A stretch of DNA of 64,000 nt, from positions 2,232,001-2,296,000 of the forward strand of contig NZ_CP010892.1 of the NCBI RefSeq assembly GCF_000931465.1, in the 5' to 3' direction. The stretch is from Pseudomonas sp. MRSN 12121 (lineage in GTDB: Bacteria > Pseudomonadota > Gammaproteobacteria > Pseudomonadales > Pseudomonadaceae). Every line of letters starts with the position of its first letter. Positions within the stretch are counted from its first letter, which is position 1. Of the stretch, positions 17,648 through 25,726 are shown in pieces. Both the position numbers and the translations under genes were made by a program. Below the pieces are notes generated by a model. The model did no database searches. It was given only the letters and a program-made list of their open reading frames with translations, and had not been told where the DNA came from.

Positions 17648-17940
17648 TGGGAAATGCCCCGGCTGTCCGTGCGGGAGATCTCACGCCGGATCTGTTGCCT
17701 GATGAATTCAGGGTGTTGCGTGCAGAGGTAGTCAAACGCCCGCACCGCGTTGCGATTCGCAAGGCCCCGTTCGTGCGAATTGGCCGGCATGATGGCGCCG
17801 CGTATGACAGGGCCAGTGCAGACGGTGCGGTCGTATGCTTCTGTTTCGGCGACGTACTGTTCAGCCGCTGCAGACATGCGCCGTTCGGATTCCGTAGGAG
17901 TGAAAACACTCTGGTAGAGGTTGGCAAAGGCGGTGTTCAT
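17644..17940 (-). CDS. Unknown 98-aa protein inserted between M and L
   Basis: 98 aa, soluble, starting MNTAFANLYQSVF. P2 has M directly followed by L, so this is an extra gene of the Pseudomonas branch. It overlaps L by 4 nt (ATGA), which supports expression. No motif recognised. The base composition is like the surrounding phage genes, so it is not a recent arrival. Confidence 0.78.
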   Translation of the reverse strand: MNTAFANLYQSVFTPTESERRMSAAAEQYVAETEAYDRTVCTGPVIRGAIMPANSHERGLANRNAVRAFDYLCTQHPEFIRQQIRREISRTDSRGISQ

Positions 17941-18038
17941 GGCTGCTCCGATAGATCGCCGGTGGTCGGGGCTTCACGTTCAGGAGGAGCGGCCTGGTCG
18001 ATCCGCCCCGAGCCGGCGGGGTGCGTGGGGACGCTCGG

Positions 18039-18740
18039 TTAGCTGCCAGTGGCAGCGTGTTTTTTCAGGAGGCGTTCGGCGCCGTCCAAATCTTTCTTGC
18101 CGCCGCAGCCGTCGTGTAGCTCGATGGCGCGCTTGAGCAGGTCGATACCGGCCTGAATCTGTCCAGGCTGACCAGGCTCTTCGGCGCTGATGCCGTGCAA
18201 GGTGGCGCGGCCAGTTGCCAGGAACAGCTTGGCGCGGGCTTGGTCGGGCATGTCCTCGGCTTCGGTCAGTTCAACCGTGCGGTGCAGGATCGCTAAGTCA
18301 AAACTGCCGTTGGCCTTCTGCGCTTTCAGCGCGGCTGTAGCGATTTCTTCCGCGACCAGGCAACCGGGGGTGCGCTCGAAGCGGTCCGGCATGATCAGCT
18401 TGTGCTTGAGGACGTAGTCGGCGATGTCCAGCGCGCCGCTGTAGTCCTCAACATCGACGCGCCAGACCATGACAGTGGTCATAACGTCGTCCTGAGCGCC
18501 GTTGCCAGCTTGGAGCACGCCCTCGACATACGGGATGTACTCAGGCAGCAGCTGCAGCTTGAGCGCTGCCTTGCCTTCGTTGGACTGGATGGCCTTCAAG
18601 CGCAAGCGGTCTTGCAGCAGCTGATTCACCTGATGCTCGTAGGCTGTGGCACCGGCCATGGATTGCTGCGGTGCTGTTTTTGCCGCCTCCATGGCCGCGC
18701 GTGCGCGGCGTTGGTGGGCTTGGGCGATGCTGAGTGCCAT
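18039..18740 (-). CDS. M: Small terminase subunit (P2 gpM-like endonuclease)
   Basis: 233 aa from ATG 18740 (MALSIAQAHQRR), which lies 4 nt after the capsid gene; the frame extends further but into the capsid gene. Conserved segments include MVWRVDVEDYSGALDIADY and a C-terminal tetratricopeptide-like part (LKRAIELHDGCGGKKDLDGAERLLKK). With gpP it makes the terminase that cuts cos. Confidence 0.94.
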   Translation of the reverse strand: MALSIAQAHQRRARAAMEAAKTAPQQSMAGATAYEHQVNQLLQDRLRLKAIQSNEGKAALKLQLLPEYIPYVEGVLQAGNGAQDDVMTTVMVWRVDVEDYSGALDIADYVLKHKLIMPDRFERTPGCLVAEEIATAALKAQKANGSFDLAILHRTVELTEAEDMPDQARAKLFLATGRATLHGISAEEPGQPGQIQAGIDLLKRAIELHDGCGGKKDLDGAERLLKKHAATGS

Positions 18741-18744
18741 GGGG

Positions 18745-19767
18745 TTAACCCTCGCTGCCGGCTTCTTCGACTGGGGTGATGTTTTCCAGCAGGCAACCCA
18801 AGCCGTATTCCTCAACCACGTAAGCCTCGTTCGACGATTCGAAGTTGCTGACACGGTTCCACTCCGGCTCTTCCTTGAGGTAGCGGCGGCGCCCACCGAT
18901 CTGCCAGTACACCGACAGGTTGGCGAACGTGGTGATGAGGATGGTGCCTTCAGGGATGTAAGGAACCTCGTACAGCGGTAGGCCACCGACGCGGCGCTGC
19001 GAGATGATCAGGTCGCTCGCCAGGGTATTGGTCGCGTCTTGGTCCTTGTTGACCAAGGCCAGGAACTTGTCGTGCACCAACTCTCGGCCTGTCAGTACCA
19101 CCAAACCGGGGTTACGGCGATACCAAGGGTCGAGCAACTGAATGGCGTCATAGACCAGGGCGTCGATGTTTTTGAAGTCGCCGGTTTTACCGATGGTGAT
19201 CTTGCCTGCGACGGCGCCTTCTTTCAGCACGCGGTCAGGCGCGTGAGTGCGGTATTGCTGGAGCCAACCGATGTTGACGTCCTCCAGCAACGGGTGCGCG
19301 GTGCGGTCGGTTTGTTCAGCGGCCGAAGTACCGTAGAAACCGATTTGGATACGGTCGAGCGCCTGACGTTGGGCAATTGCGCTGGCCAGACGAGTCTGGA
19401 AGTCCGGGAACTTCGCCCAAGCGTCGAGCTGCTTGTAACTGACGTAGGTGTCAAAGTCGGTCTGCTCAGCTCGGTACTTGTCGCTGGACAGGGTGCCAAT
19501 ACTGCTTGGCTCACGCTTCTTGACCTTGGTGTTGGTGCGGCTGGCAACGGTGCCGCCGACGCCTAAGCCGACCTTTTCGCCTTCCTGTTCGTCGACGCCG
19601 ATGACGTTGACTTTGGTCAGGAACTCGCTGGATTCCTGAATCTTGGTTTCCAGGCGCTGCTGGATAGTCGGGTCCACGCTGAACGTGGCGGTAGCCGATT
19701 CCACGCCGTTGATCTGTGCCACCTGGGCGAGGTAGCCAGTGAAGAGTTTTCGAGTGTCGTTACGCAT
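18745..19767 (-). CDS. N: Major capsid protein gpN
   Basis: 340 aa, starting MRNDTRKLFTGYLAQVAQING, typical of the P2 capsid family with the HK97 fold. Its N-terminus is normally cleaved by the gpO protease. It lies between scaffold O and terminase M, as in P2. Confidence 0.96.
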   Translation of the reverse strand: MRNDTRKLFTGYLAQVAQINGVESATATFSVDPTIQQRLETKIQESSEFLTKVNVIGVDEQEGEKVGLGVGGTVASRTNTKVKKREPSSIGTLSSDKYRAEQTDFDTYVSYKQLDAWAKFPDFQTRLASAIAQRQALDRIQIGFYGTSAAEQTDRTAHPLLEDVNIGWLQQYRTHAPDRVLKEGAVAGKITIGKTGDFKNIDALVYDAIQLLDPWYRRNPGLVVLTGRELVHDKFLALVNKDQDATNTLASDLIISQRRVGGLPLYEVPYIPEGTILITTFANLSVYWQIGGRRRYLKEEPEWNRVSNFESSNEAYVVEEYGLGCLLENITPVEEAGSEG

Positions 19768-19807
19768 GGGTGTCTCCGATAAAGGGCTGGGCGGTTGAGG
19801 CCGCAGG

Positions 19808-20638
19808 TCAGAATTCAGCCAGGGCTTGTTTGCCGCCGCCGGTTACCGGTGGGCGCTGGGTTTGGGAGTGGTCTTGTGTGTTGCCGAGGGTCGTTTTCAG
19901 CTCGACCAGGTCTTTGCTGAGCTGCTCGACCTTAGTGTTCAGTTCGGCGGAAAATTTCTTCTCGGCGGCGAGTTGATCTGGCAGGTCTTTGACGTGGTCG
20001 GCAATCGCTTCAACGGCCTGGCCGATCTGGGCGAACTCTGCATCGTCCTTTGCCTGTTTGCCGCCCAGCAACGCCTGGACCTTGCTGAAAAGCTGGGCGC
20101 CGAGGCCGGGCTTGTCTTCGACTTCTTCAAACTGCAGCTCGGTTTCCACTGCCTCGGTGAACATCGACGTCGCCGAGTAGTGGCGGTCTTTGAAGGGGCT
20201 GGATTCGGGCTTCTGCGCAGAGAAAGACAGTACGTCGGTGCCCAGGCTGGCAGGAGAGTCGGTCACCGCCAGGCCGACGATGTACGCCTCGCCGGTATCC
20301 GAGAAGCTGTCGTCAATTTCAATCGAGGTGTAGATCTTCTGCTTGGCCTTGTTCATGGCGATCAGGTCGGGTGTTGGCTCGACCTGGGCAAACAGGGCCA
20401 GCTTCTTCTGACCGTTGATTTCTACTTCTTCGGTCTTGACCGCGAGCACGTCGCCGTAGGCTTTGAACGGGCTGTCTGGCAGCAAGCTGCGGAAGTGCTC
20501 TAGCCAGATTCGGGCGCCGTATGTGGAAGGGTTGAAGTTTTTCGCCGCTTGTTCCAGCCAACTGCGTTTGATGGTGCGCTTGTCCGAGGTAGCGCCCTCG
20601 ACGGCGACACGGAACCAATTACTGCGAAATTTCTTCAT
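19808..20638 (-). CDS. O: Capsid scaffolding protein / protease gpO
   Basis: 276 aa from ATG 20638 (MKKFRSNWFRVAVEGAT), the family start. The N-terminal half is a serine protease; visible candidates are the His of IWLEHFR and the Ser of DSPASLGTD. The C-terminal half is a charged scaffold helix. It is the first gene of the minus-strand head operon, divergent from P. Confidence 0.94.
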   Translation of the reverse strand: MKKFRSNWFRVAVEGATSDKRTIKRSWLEQAAKNFNPSTYGARIWLEHFRSLLPDSPFKAYGDVLAVKTEEVEINGQKKLALFAQVEPTPDLIAMNKAKQKIYTSIEIDDSFSDTGEAYIVGLAVTDSPASLGTDVLSFSAQKPESSPFKDRHYSATSMFTEAVETELQFEEVEDKPGLGAQLFSKVQALLGGKQAKDDAEFAQIGQAVEAIADHVKDLPDQLAAEKKFSAELNTKVEQLSKDLVELKTTLGNTQDHSQTQRPPVTGGGKQALAEF

Positions 20639-20726
20639 GCCGGGAATCCTCAATGCGTTGGGCGCTAAGTGCGTTGCAATGAGGGGCATGGTCGTGACGC
20701 GCGCGAGTTGCGGCAACGGGACGGGA

Positions 20727-20747
20727 TTGTAGAGGGCGGGGCTACAA
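20727..20747. promoter_or_regulatory. Shared late activator dyad between O and P
   Basis: TTGTAG-N9-CTACAA, a perfect 6-nt dyad. It is centred 57 nt before P and 99 nt before O. One site for two divergent late promoters agrees with the P2 arrangement of PP and PO. Confidence 0.75.
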
Positions 20748-20793
20748 GTGGCGGCGCTACTGAGTCGCAGGCCAGAGCGGCAGCATCGCGGCC

Positions 20794-22551
20794 ATGACTA
20801 CGACCGAACTGCTTCCCATCGATCCCAGACGCCAATCCAAGTTCCTCTATTGGATGGGTTGGCGTATCTGCGAGATTGCCGAGGCTACGGGCGAAAAGGA
20901 AAAAACGCTACACAGCTGGAAGGCCCGTGACGAGTGGGACCGGGCTGACAACGTTGAGCGGATTGGAGGCGCACTGGAAGCACGCCTGGTGCAATTGATC
21001 CTCAAGGAAGGCAAGAGCGGCGGTGACCTCAAAGAAATTGACCTTTTGCACCGGCAGTTGGAACGCCAGGCGCGCATTCAGCGTTTCCAGGGCGGCGGTA
21101 CCGAAACCGAACTCAACCCCAACCTTGCCAAGCGCAACGAAGGGCCGAAGAAAAAGACGCCGAAAAACGACATCAGCGAAGATCAGGTCGAGCTGCTGCG
21201 CGAAGCGTTTATCGATGGGTGTTTCGACTACCAGAAGGATTGGCACCGGGCGGGAAACCAGCGCACTCGCGTCATCCTCAAAAGCCGGCAGATCGGCGCT
21301 ACTTACTACTTTGCCCGCGAGGCGTTCATTGATGCGCTGGAGACCGGGCGTAACCAGATTTTCCTGTCGGCTTCGAAAAACCAGGCGTACCTGTTTCGTG
21401 GGTACATCCAAGCATTTGCCCGCGAAGTCATCGGCGTTGAACTAACCGGTGACCCTATCGTCTTGCCGAATGGCGCCGAACTGTTTTTTCTCGGTACCAA
21501 CGCACGCACGGCTCAGGGCTACCACGGTAATTTCTACTTCGATGAGTTCTTCTGGACGTTCAAATTTGAGGAGCTGAACAAGGTCGCCTCCGGCATGGCG
21601 ATGCACAAGAAGTGGCGCAAAACCTACTTCTCGACGCCGTCGACCATGGCCCACGAAGCCTATACGTTCTGGACTGGCGAACGCTTCAACAAAGGCAAAC
21701 CAGCGGCGCAACACACCAAGGTCGATGTTTCCCACGGCGCGCTCCAGCAAGGGCGATTCTGCGAGGACCGGTTGTGGCGCCAAATCGTCACCATTCTCGA
21801 CGCGGAGCAAGGCGGTTGCGACCTGTTCGACATTGAGGAACTGCGCCGCGAGTACAGCCCCGAGGCGTTCGCCAACCTGCTGATGTGCGAGTTCGTTGAC
21901 GACGGCGCAAGCATCTTTCCGCTGACGGTACTGCAGCCGTGCATGGTCGACAGTTGGGTTGAGTGGGCCGAGGACTACAAGCCGTTTGCCATGCGCCCGT
22001 TTGGTGATCGCCAGGTGTGGGTGGGCTACGACCCTGCTGAGACCGGTGACTGCTCGGGCCTGGTGGTGGTCGCGCCACCGCTGGTACCGGGCGGAAAGTT
22101 CCGGGTGCTGGAACGCCACCAGTTCCGTGGGATGGACTTCGCGGCGCAAGCCAGCGTGATTAAAGCCGTCTGCGACCGCTACTGGGTGACGTACATCGGG
22201 ATCGACGTCACCGGCCTGGGCAGCGGCGTGGCACAGCTGGTGCGCCAATTCTTCCCCAATGTCACCACGTTCAGCTATTCGCCCGAGGTCAAGACGCGCC
22301 TGGTGCTGAAGGCTTACGACGTGATCCACCGGGGCCGGCTGGAGTTCGACGCCGGCTGGACCGACATGGCGCAGTCGCTGATGGCGATCCGCAAGACCAT
22401 CACCGCAGGCGGTCGCCAATTCACCTACACCGCCGGCCGCAACGACAACACCGGCCACGCCGATCTGGCATGGGCGCTCTTTCACGCATTGCACAACGAA
22501 CCGCTGGAGGGGCAGACCTCTGCCAACACCGGACGGATGGAGATTTTTTGA
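20794..22551 (+). CDS. P: Large terminase subunit, ATPase (P2 gpP-like)
   Basis: 585 aa. An N-terminal helix-turn-helix (WRICEIAEATGEKEKTLHSW) is followed by the ATPase with LKSRQIGATYYFARE as Walker A and NFYFDEFFW as Walker B. The C-terminal nuclease-like region includes VGYDPAETGDCSG. It powers DNA packaging with gpM. The TGA stop overlaps the first base of the portal ATG. Confidence 0.96.
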   Translation: MTTTELLPIDPRRQSKFLYWMGWRICEIAEATGEKEKTLHSWKARDEWDRADNVERIGGALEARLVQLILKEGKSGGDLKEIDLLHRQLERQARIQRFQGGGTETELNPNLAKRNEGPKKKTPKNDISEDQVELLREAFIDGCFDYQKDWHRAGNQRTRVILKSRQIGATYYFAREAFIDALETGRNQIFLSASKNQAYLFRGYIQAFAREVIGVELTGDPIVLPNGAELFFLGTNARTAQGYHGNFYFDEFFWTFKFEELNKVASGMAMHKKWRKTYFSTPSTMAHEAYTFWTGERFNKGKPAAQHTKVDVSHGALQQGRFCEDRLWRQIVTILDAEQGGCDLFDIEELRREYSPEAFANLLMCEFVDDGASIFPLTVLQPCMVDSWVEWAEDYKPFAMRPFGDRQVWVGYDPAETGDCSGLVVVAPPLVPGGKFRVLERHQFRGMDFAAQASVIKAVCDRYWVTYIGIDVTGLGSGVAQLVRQFFPNVTTFSYSPEVKTRLVLKAYDVIHRGRLEFDAGWTDMAQSLMAIRKTITAGGRQFTYTAGRNDNTGHADLAWALFHALHNEPLEGQTSANTGRMEIF

Positions 22552-23600
22552 TGTCGAACCGCCGCAGAAATAACAAGCAACTGGCTCAGGCACCCGGCGT
22601 GGTAACGCAAGAGTTTATTCCGCGCAGTGAGAGCAAGATGGAGGCGTTCAGCTTCGGCGATCCGTCACCCGTGCTGAGCGGGCGGGAGGTGTTCGATTAT
22701 CTGGAGTGCTGGTTTAACGGGCGTTGGTACGAGCCCCCGCTGTCTTTGGATGGGCTGGCACGGTCGGTGGGCTCCAGCGTGCATCTGCATTCCGGGTTGA
22801 TGTTCAAGCGCAACCTGTTGAGCAAGACCTTTATCCCGCACCGGCTGTTGTCGCGCGCGGCGTTCGAACAGTTTTCACTGGATTTCCTTTGCCTGGGCAA
22901 CGGTTATCTGGAAGGGCGGCGCTCGATGCTCGGCCCGGTGCGCGAGCTGGTGCCGCCGCTGGCGAAGTACATGCGCTCGGGCAAGGATGGTCGGCAGTTC
23001 ATGGTCCAGGGCTGGAAGGAAGAGCACGAATTTGAGTCGGGCACCGTTTTCCATCTGCGGGAGGCGGATCTGCACCAGGAAGTGTACGGCCTGCCCGAGT
23101 GGATCAGCGCCTTGCAGTCGGCGTTGCTGAATGAGTCGGCCACCCTATTTCGGCGCAAGTACTACGAGAACGGCAGTCATGCCGGCTTCATCCTCTACAT
23201 GACCGACGCCGCGCAGAACGAAGCGGACGTCGACTCACTGCGCAAAGCGCTGAAGGACTCCAAGGGGCCGGGCAACTTCCGCAACCTGTTTGTGTACTCG
23301 CCGAACGGCAAAAAGGACGGATTGCAGATCATCCCGGTCAGCGAGGTGACGGCCAAGGACGAATTCAACTCGATCAAAAACCAGACCCGCGACGACGTGC
23401 TGGCCAGTTTGCGTATTCCGCCGCAACTGATGGGCATCGTGCCGCAGAACGCGGGTGGGTTTGGATCGATCAGGGAAGCGGCGCAGATCTACGCGGCCAA
23501 CGAGCTGGAGCCGATCCAGGCGCGTATGGCGCAGGTGAATGACTGGCTCGGGGAGGATGTGATGCGATTTAAACCGTATGAATTGGCCTCAACTCAATGA
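22551..23600 (+). CDS. Q: Portal protein gpQ
   Basis: 349 aa from ATG 22551, coupled to P by TGATG. The P2-type portal family is recognised from VFDYLECWFNGRWYEPPL and IPPQLMGIVPQNAGGFGSI. It forms the ring through which DNA enters the head. It ends 31 nt before the stop of convergent cassette C. Confidence 0.95.
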   Translation: MSNRRRNNKQLAQAPGVVTQEFIPRSESKMEAFSFGDPSPVLSGREVFDYLECWFNGRWYEPPLSLDGLARSVGSSVHLHSGLMFKRNLLSKTFIPHRLLSRAAFEQFSLDFLCLGNGYLEGRRSMLGPVRELVPPLAKYMRSGKDGRQFMVQGWKEEHEFESGTVFHLREADLHQEVYGLPEWISALQSALLNESATLFRRKYYENGSHAGFILYMTDAAQNEADVDSLRKALKDSKGPGNFRNLFVYSPNGKKDGLQIIPVSEVTAKDEFNSIKNQTRDDVLASLRIPPQLMGIVPQNAGGFGSIREAAQIYAANELEPIQARMAQVNDWLGEDVMRFKPYELASTQ

Positions 23601-23631
23601 GTGCAAGGCCAATTATATTTTTGATTCGCTG

Positions 23632-24018
23632 TCAGTCGTCGAAAGCTATTTCACGGTCTGTAAGATCAAAACCTGAAATAGCTATGGCGAAGCGTTTGAA
23701 CAGTCCGAAAAACTCATTCAAGTGCATTTCGAGTCTGATTTTGCGCACATGAACAGGCTGACCCGAAATCACTTCCTCATGAATTGTGTCGTACCTCCCA
23801 CCTGACGACACAAACACGCTCACATAAACGGGGGCATTCTGAACATTTTCGTGAACTTCTCCAGACCACATCTCGATGCCTATTACGAGTTCATCCTCTT
23901 TAAGAAGTCCTTTTTCTTCCAAATAGTGGGAGATGTTACGATTGTCATGACGATCAGCTGCCGCTGTTCCCTTGAAGTCATCGTACTGGACGTGCGCTCG
24001 AAATCTTTCCGTGTTCAT
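23632..24018 (-). CDS. Cassette C gene 3, unknown 128-aa protein
   Basis: 128 aa starting MNTERFRAHVQYDDFKGT, with GGGAG 9 nt before the ATG. It is soluble and mixed alpha/beta, with a strand-rich middle (PVYVSVFVSS). It resembles small hypothetical proteins found scattered in bacterial accessory DNA, but I cannot name a family. It lies 59 nt after the 38-aa gene on the same strand in AT-rich DNA. It faces the portal gene head-on. Confidence 0.75.
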   Translation of the reverse strand: MNTERFRAHVQYDDFKGTAAADRHDNRNISHYLEEKGLLKEDELVIGIEMWSGEVHENVQNAPVYVSVFVSSGGRYDTIHEEVISGQPVHVRKIRLEMHLNEFFGLFKRFAIAISGFDLTDREIAFDD

Positions 24019-24077
24019 AATGCTGCTCCCATTTATAATTTAAGTCGGGATGGTTTAAATCCTGAATAATAATTTAG

Positions 24078-24194
24078 CTATCTCTTTTTTCCTGGTGGGG
24101 CATGGTTTAGGACGAATTCGATTTTTGGTCTCTGAGCGTCAGGATTTGGTTTAGGTTTTTGGTCTTCTTTCTGCGGTTCTTTTTTGTCGCTCAT
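24078..24194 (-). CDS. Cassette C gene 2, 38-aa Lys/Pro-rich peptide
   Basis: This short gene encodes MSDKKEPQKEDQKPKPNPDA and 18 more residues ending PPGKKR. AAAGGAG stands 8 nt before its ATG, and it begins 3 nt after the stop of the membrane-protein gene, so it is very likely translated. It is polar, proline-rich and probably disordered, with an IEFVLN segment near the end that could bind a partner. It may be an antitoxin-like or adaptor peptide for the membrane protein; that is only inference from the coupling. Confidence 0.7.
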   Translation of the reverse strand: MSDKKEPQKEDQKPKPNPDAQRPKIEFVLNHAPPGKKR

Positions 24195-24197
24195 GGT

Positions 24198-24707
24198 TTA
24201 CGCTCCTTTGGTTGATAAAATTAGGAAGTAATTAACTAAGGATGCCGATAGCAGGAAACCAGAAAAGTTTATTTCTTTGTATGCGCTCAGTAGTAGATTG
24301 GTCTTCTTGTCTAACTGTCTACTTGAGATTTTTTGAGCTTCCTGACAAGCCATTGCCATTTGGTAGTAAGAGGTTAGCAGGTCTTCATTTTCAATAATTT
24401 TATTAGTGTGTTCGTCTATTGCGACGCGCGGGCTCTTAGAAAGTTTGATACTGGCGAATAGTCGAGCGCTTGCGGAAAATAGCGTTAAATAAGTCAATAT
24501 AGAGAGAGCTATAAATGTATAGCTTGGTGTTCCGCATATTGGGAAAATTTTAGATGATGCGGCATTGTTTAATGCGGTATAGCCAACTATGCCAATGCTC
24601 AAAATGCTTAAAAATCTTCCGGCCTTTTCCTCTAGTTTTTTGAATCTCTCCAAGTCCTCATTCAGGGCTTGGCGTGATAATTCATATAAAAATTTATATC
24701 TTTCCAT
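24198..24707 (-). CDS. Cassette C gene 1, three-helix membrane protein
   Basis: 169 aa. A charged N-terminal helix (1-30) is followed by transmembrane segments at about 32-50, 63-86 and 147-165. A long charged helix (90-145) lies between the last two. This outline is reminiscent of small membrane effectors such as SLATT-type proteins, which have two or more helices and a long cytosolic helix, but no signature allows that name. The gene is AT-rich, reads towards Q, and heads a probable three-gene operon. The locus corresponds to the position of the ctx toxin gene in phiCTX. Confidence 0.75.
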   Translation of the reverse strand: MERYKFLYELSRQALNEDLERFKKLEEKAGRFLSILSIGIVGYTALNNAASSKIFPICGTPSYTFIALSILTYLTLFSASARLFASIKLSKSPRVAIDEHTNKIIENEDLLTSYYQMAMACQEAQKISSRQLDKKTNLLLSAYKEINFSGFLLSASLVNYFLILSTKGA

Positions 24708-25254
24708 TGTTTGGCTCTAGTTAAAAACTCTTGGTTGTTTAATCCATGAGTCCATGGATGCGAGCACTTATGGCATTTTGATACTCATATTGCCCTTCTG
24801 TCGCCTGCCCGACAATCCCTTCAGATCGTCTTTCCTCACCACGTGCGGCCAATGTGCCGGCGAACCGCGACTGGGGGGGAATGCGGCGCGAGATGATGAG
24901 TCAGAGCTACACCATAAAGCTGGACCAGTTGTGCCGTATCGCCTGCCGATAGCAGAGTAGACCTTGAATGACCGCCTATCCCGCGGTTTTTTTATGCCCA
25001 AGACTCAAGGTTTTCGCTCATTGAGCATGCGAGAGGAAGCCAGATCTGCATAGCATTCAGATCATGTCACGACGACAGTGAGCGGGTGGCGGGCTAATAA
25101 CCGCTGGCGTTTGGTGCACCTATGAGGATACGGATCGTCAGTATGTGCAGAGCCGCAGGGGAGCTGAAGCATGGCGCGGGAAGCAATGTGCTACAAAACG
25201 GGGGGTTGGCGTGCTACAGATGCCCGCTAGGACTGCCTTTACCTGGCGCGCGCC
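24708..25254. other. Non-coding stretch between cassette C and cos
   Basis: No convincing gene. It holds the upstream region of cassette C, several short open frames without ribosome-binding sites, a plus-strand terminator-like hairpin near 24971, and two copies of GTGCTACA (about 25188 and 25211). In P2-like phages the region beside cos holds terminase-binding sequences, which may explain part of it. Confidence 0.5.
24971..24993 (+). terminator. Terminator-like hairpin
   Basis: ACCGC, a 7-nt loop and GCGGT, followed by a run of seven T. The stem is only 5 bp. It would end plus-strand transcription that comes from the Q side or from an unrecognised small transcript. Confidence 0.45.
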
Positions 25255-25273
25255 GTCGTCCCCCCACCTCGCC
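25255..25273 (-). other. cos site candidate (P2-like cohesive end)
   Basis: On the minus strand the 19 nt read GGCGAGGTGGGGGGACGAC. From memory the P2/P4 cohesive end is GGCGAGGCGGGGAAAGCAC, giving 14 of 19 matches, with both ending in AC. A GC-alternating stretch (GGCGCGCGCC) follows, and P2 has a similar one after its cos. The orientation relative to Q is the same as in P2, and the gap from Q is explained by cassette C. Confidence 0.75.
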
Positions 25274-25451
25274 TGCGGGCTAAATGGGTCGTTTTTTCTG
25301 CACACCTGCGGACCCCTCTCGGCGGCTCAGGCTGGGCGCCTGCTTGGTGTTTTGGAGGGGGGAGAAACCTGCGGAACCCTGCGAGGGTGGATGTTTTACG
25401 CAACGCTTATAAGCACGCACGAGCGGCTGAAATCAGTAGGTGCCTCGGGAA
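25274..25451. other. Non-coding stretch right of cos
   Basis: GC-rich, with short G-runs and C-runs and no gene. It probably contains part of the terminase recognition region and leads into the GGTTAG repeats. Confidence 0.4.
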
Positions 25452-25726
25452 AAAGGTTAGTTTTTTTTTGAAGGGGGGCGTTGGGCTTGGAAGGCCCGTG
25501 TTTGTTGGGCTTGAGACCTAACTTTGATGGGTTAGGTTGGGTTAGGTTAAAGGTTAGCAATTCGTAAGTGACTGTTTTTAAAGGAATTAACATATTGAAT
25601 ATTTAACACTAATAAAGGTTAGGAAATAACCAGACATAACCCAAAAGCTAACCTTGCCAACCCTTCGAAAAGCCATAGCAGACAAGGCTTTCAGGGCACC
25701 CGGCAAAAAACTAACCCTCCTAACCT
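25452..25726. repeat. Cluster of GGTTAG / CTAACC hexamers beside cos
   Basis: GGTTAG occurs on the plus strand at 25455, 25530, 25540, 25552 and 25617, and on the minus strand (as CTAACC) at 25648, 25711 and 25720; ACCTAAC at 25516 is a shifted relative. Several copies extend to AAAGGTTAG. The direct-then-inverted layout in AT-rich, gene-free DNA next to cos resembles arm-type integrase or Xis binding sites of an attP region. No gene overlaps. Confidence 0.65.

Noticed and set aside
978..23600. R-type tailocin instead of a prophage
   Set aside because: Complete head genes (N, O, L), portal, terminase and a cos site are present.
24857..24878. First cos candidate, GGCGAACCGCGACTGGGGGG
   Set aside because: Wrong strand relative to Q and weaker match than the site at 25255.
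24854..24952. Possible 32-aa plus-strand gene starting at GTG
   Set aside because: No ribosome-binding site or recognisable motif; nearby terminator is the only support.
25452..25726. CRISPR array or telomere-like repeat
   Set aside because: Repeat unit is only 6-9 nt, spacing irregular and orientation mixed; no spacers.
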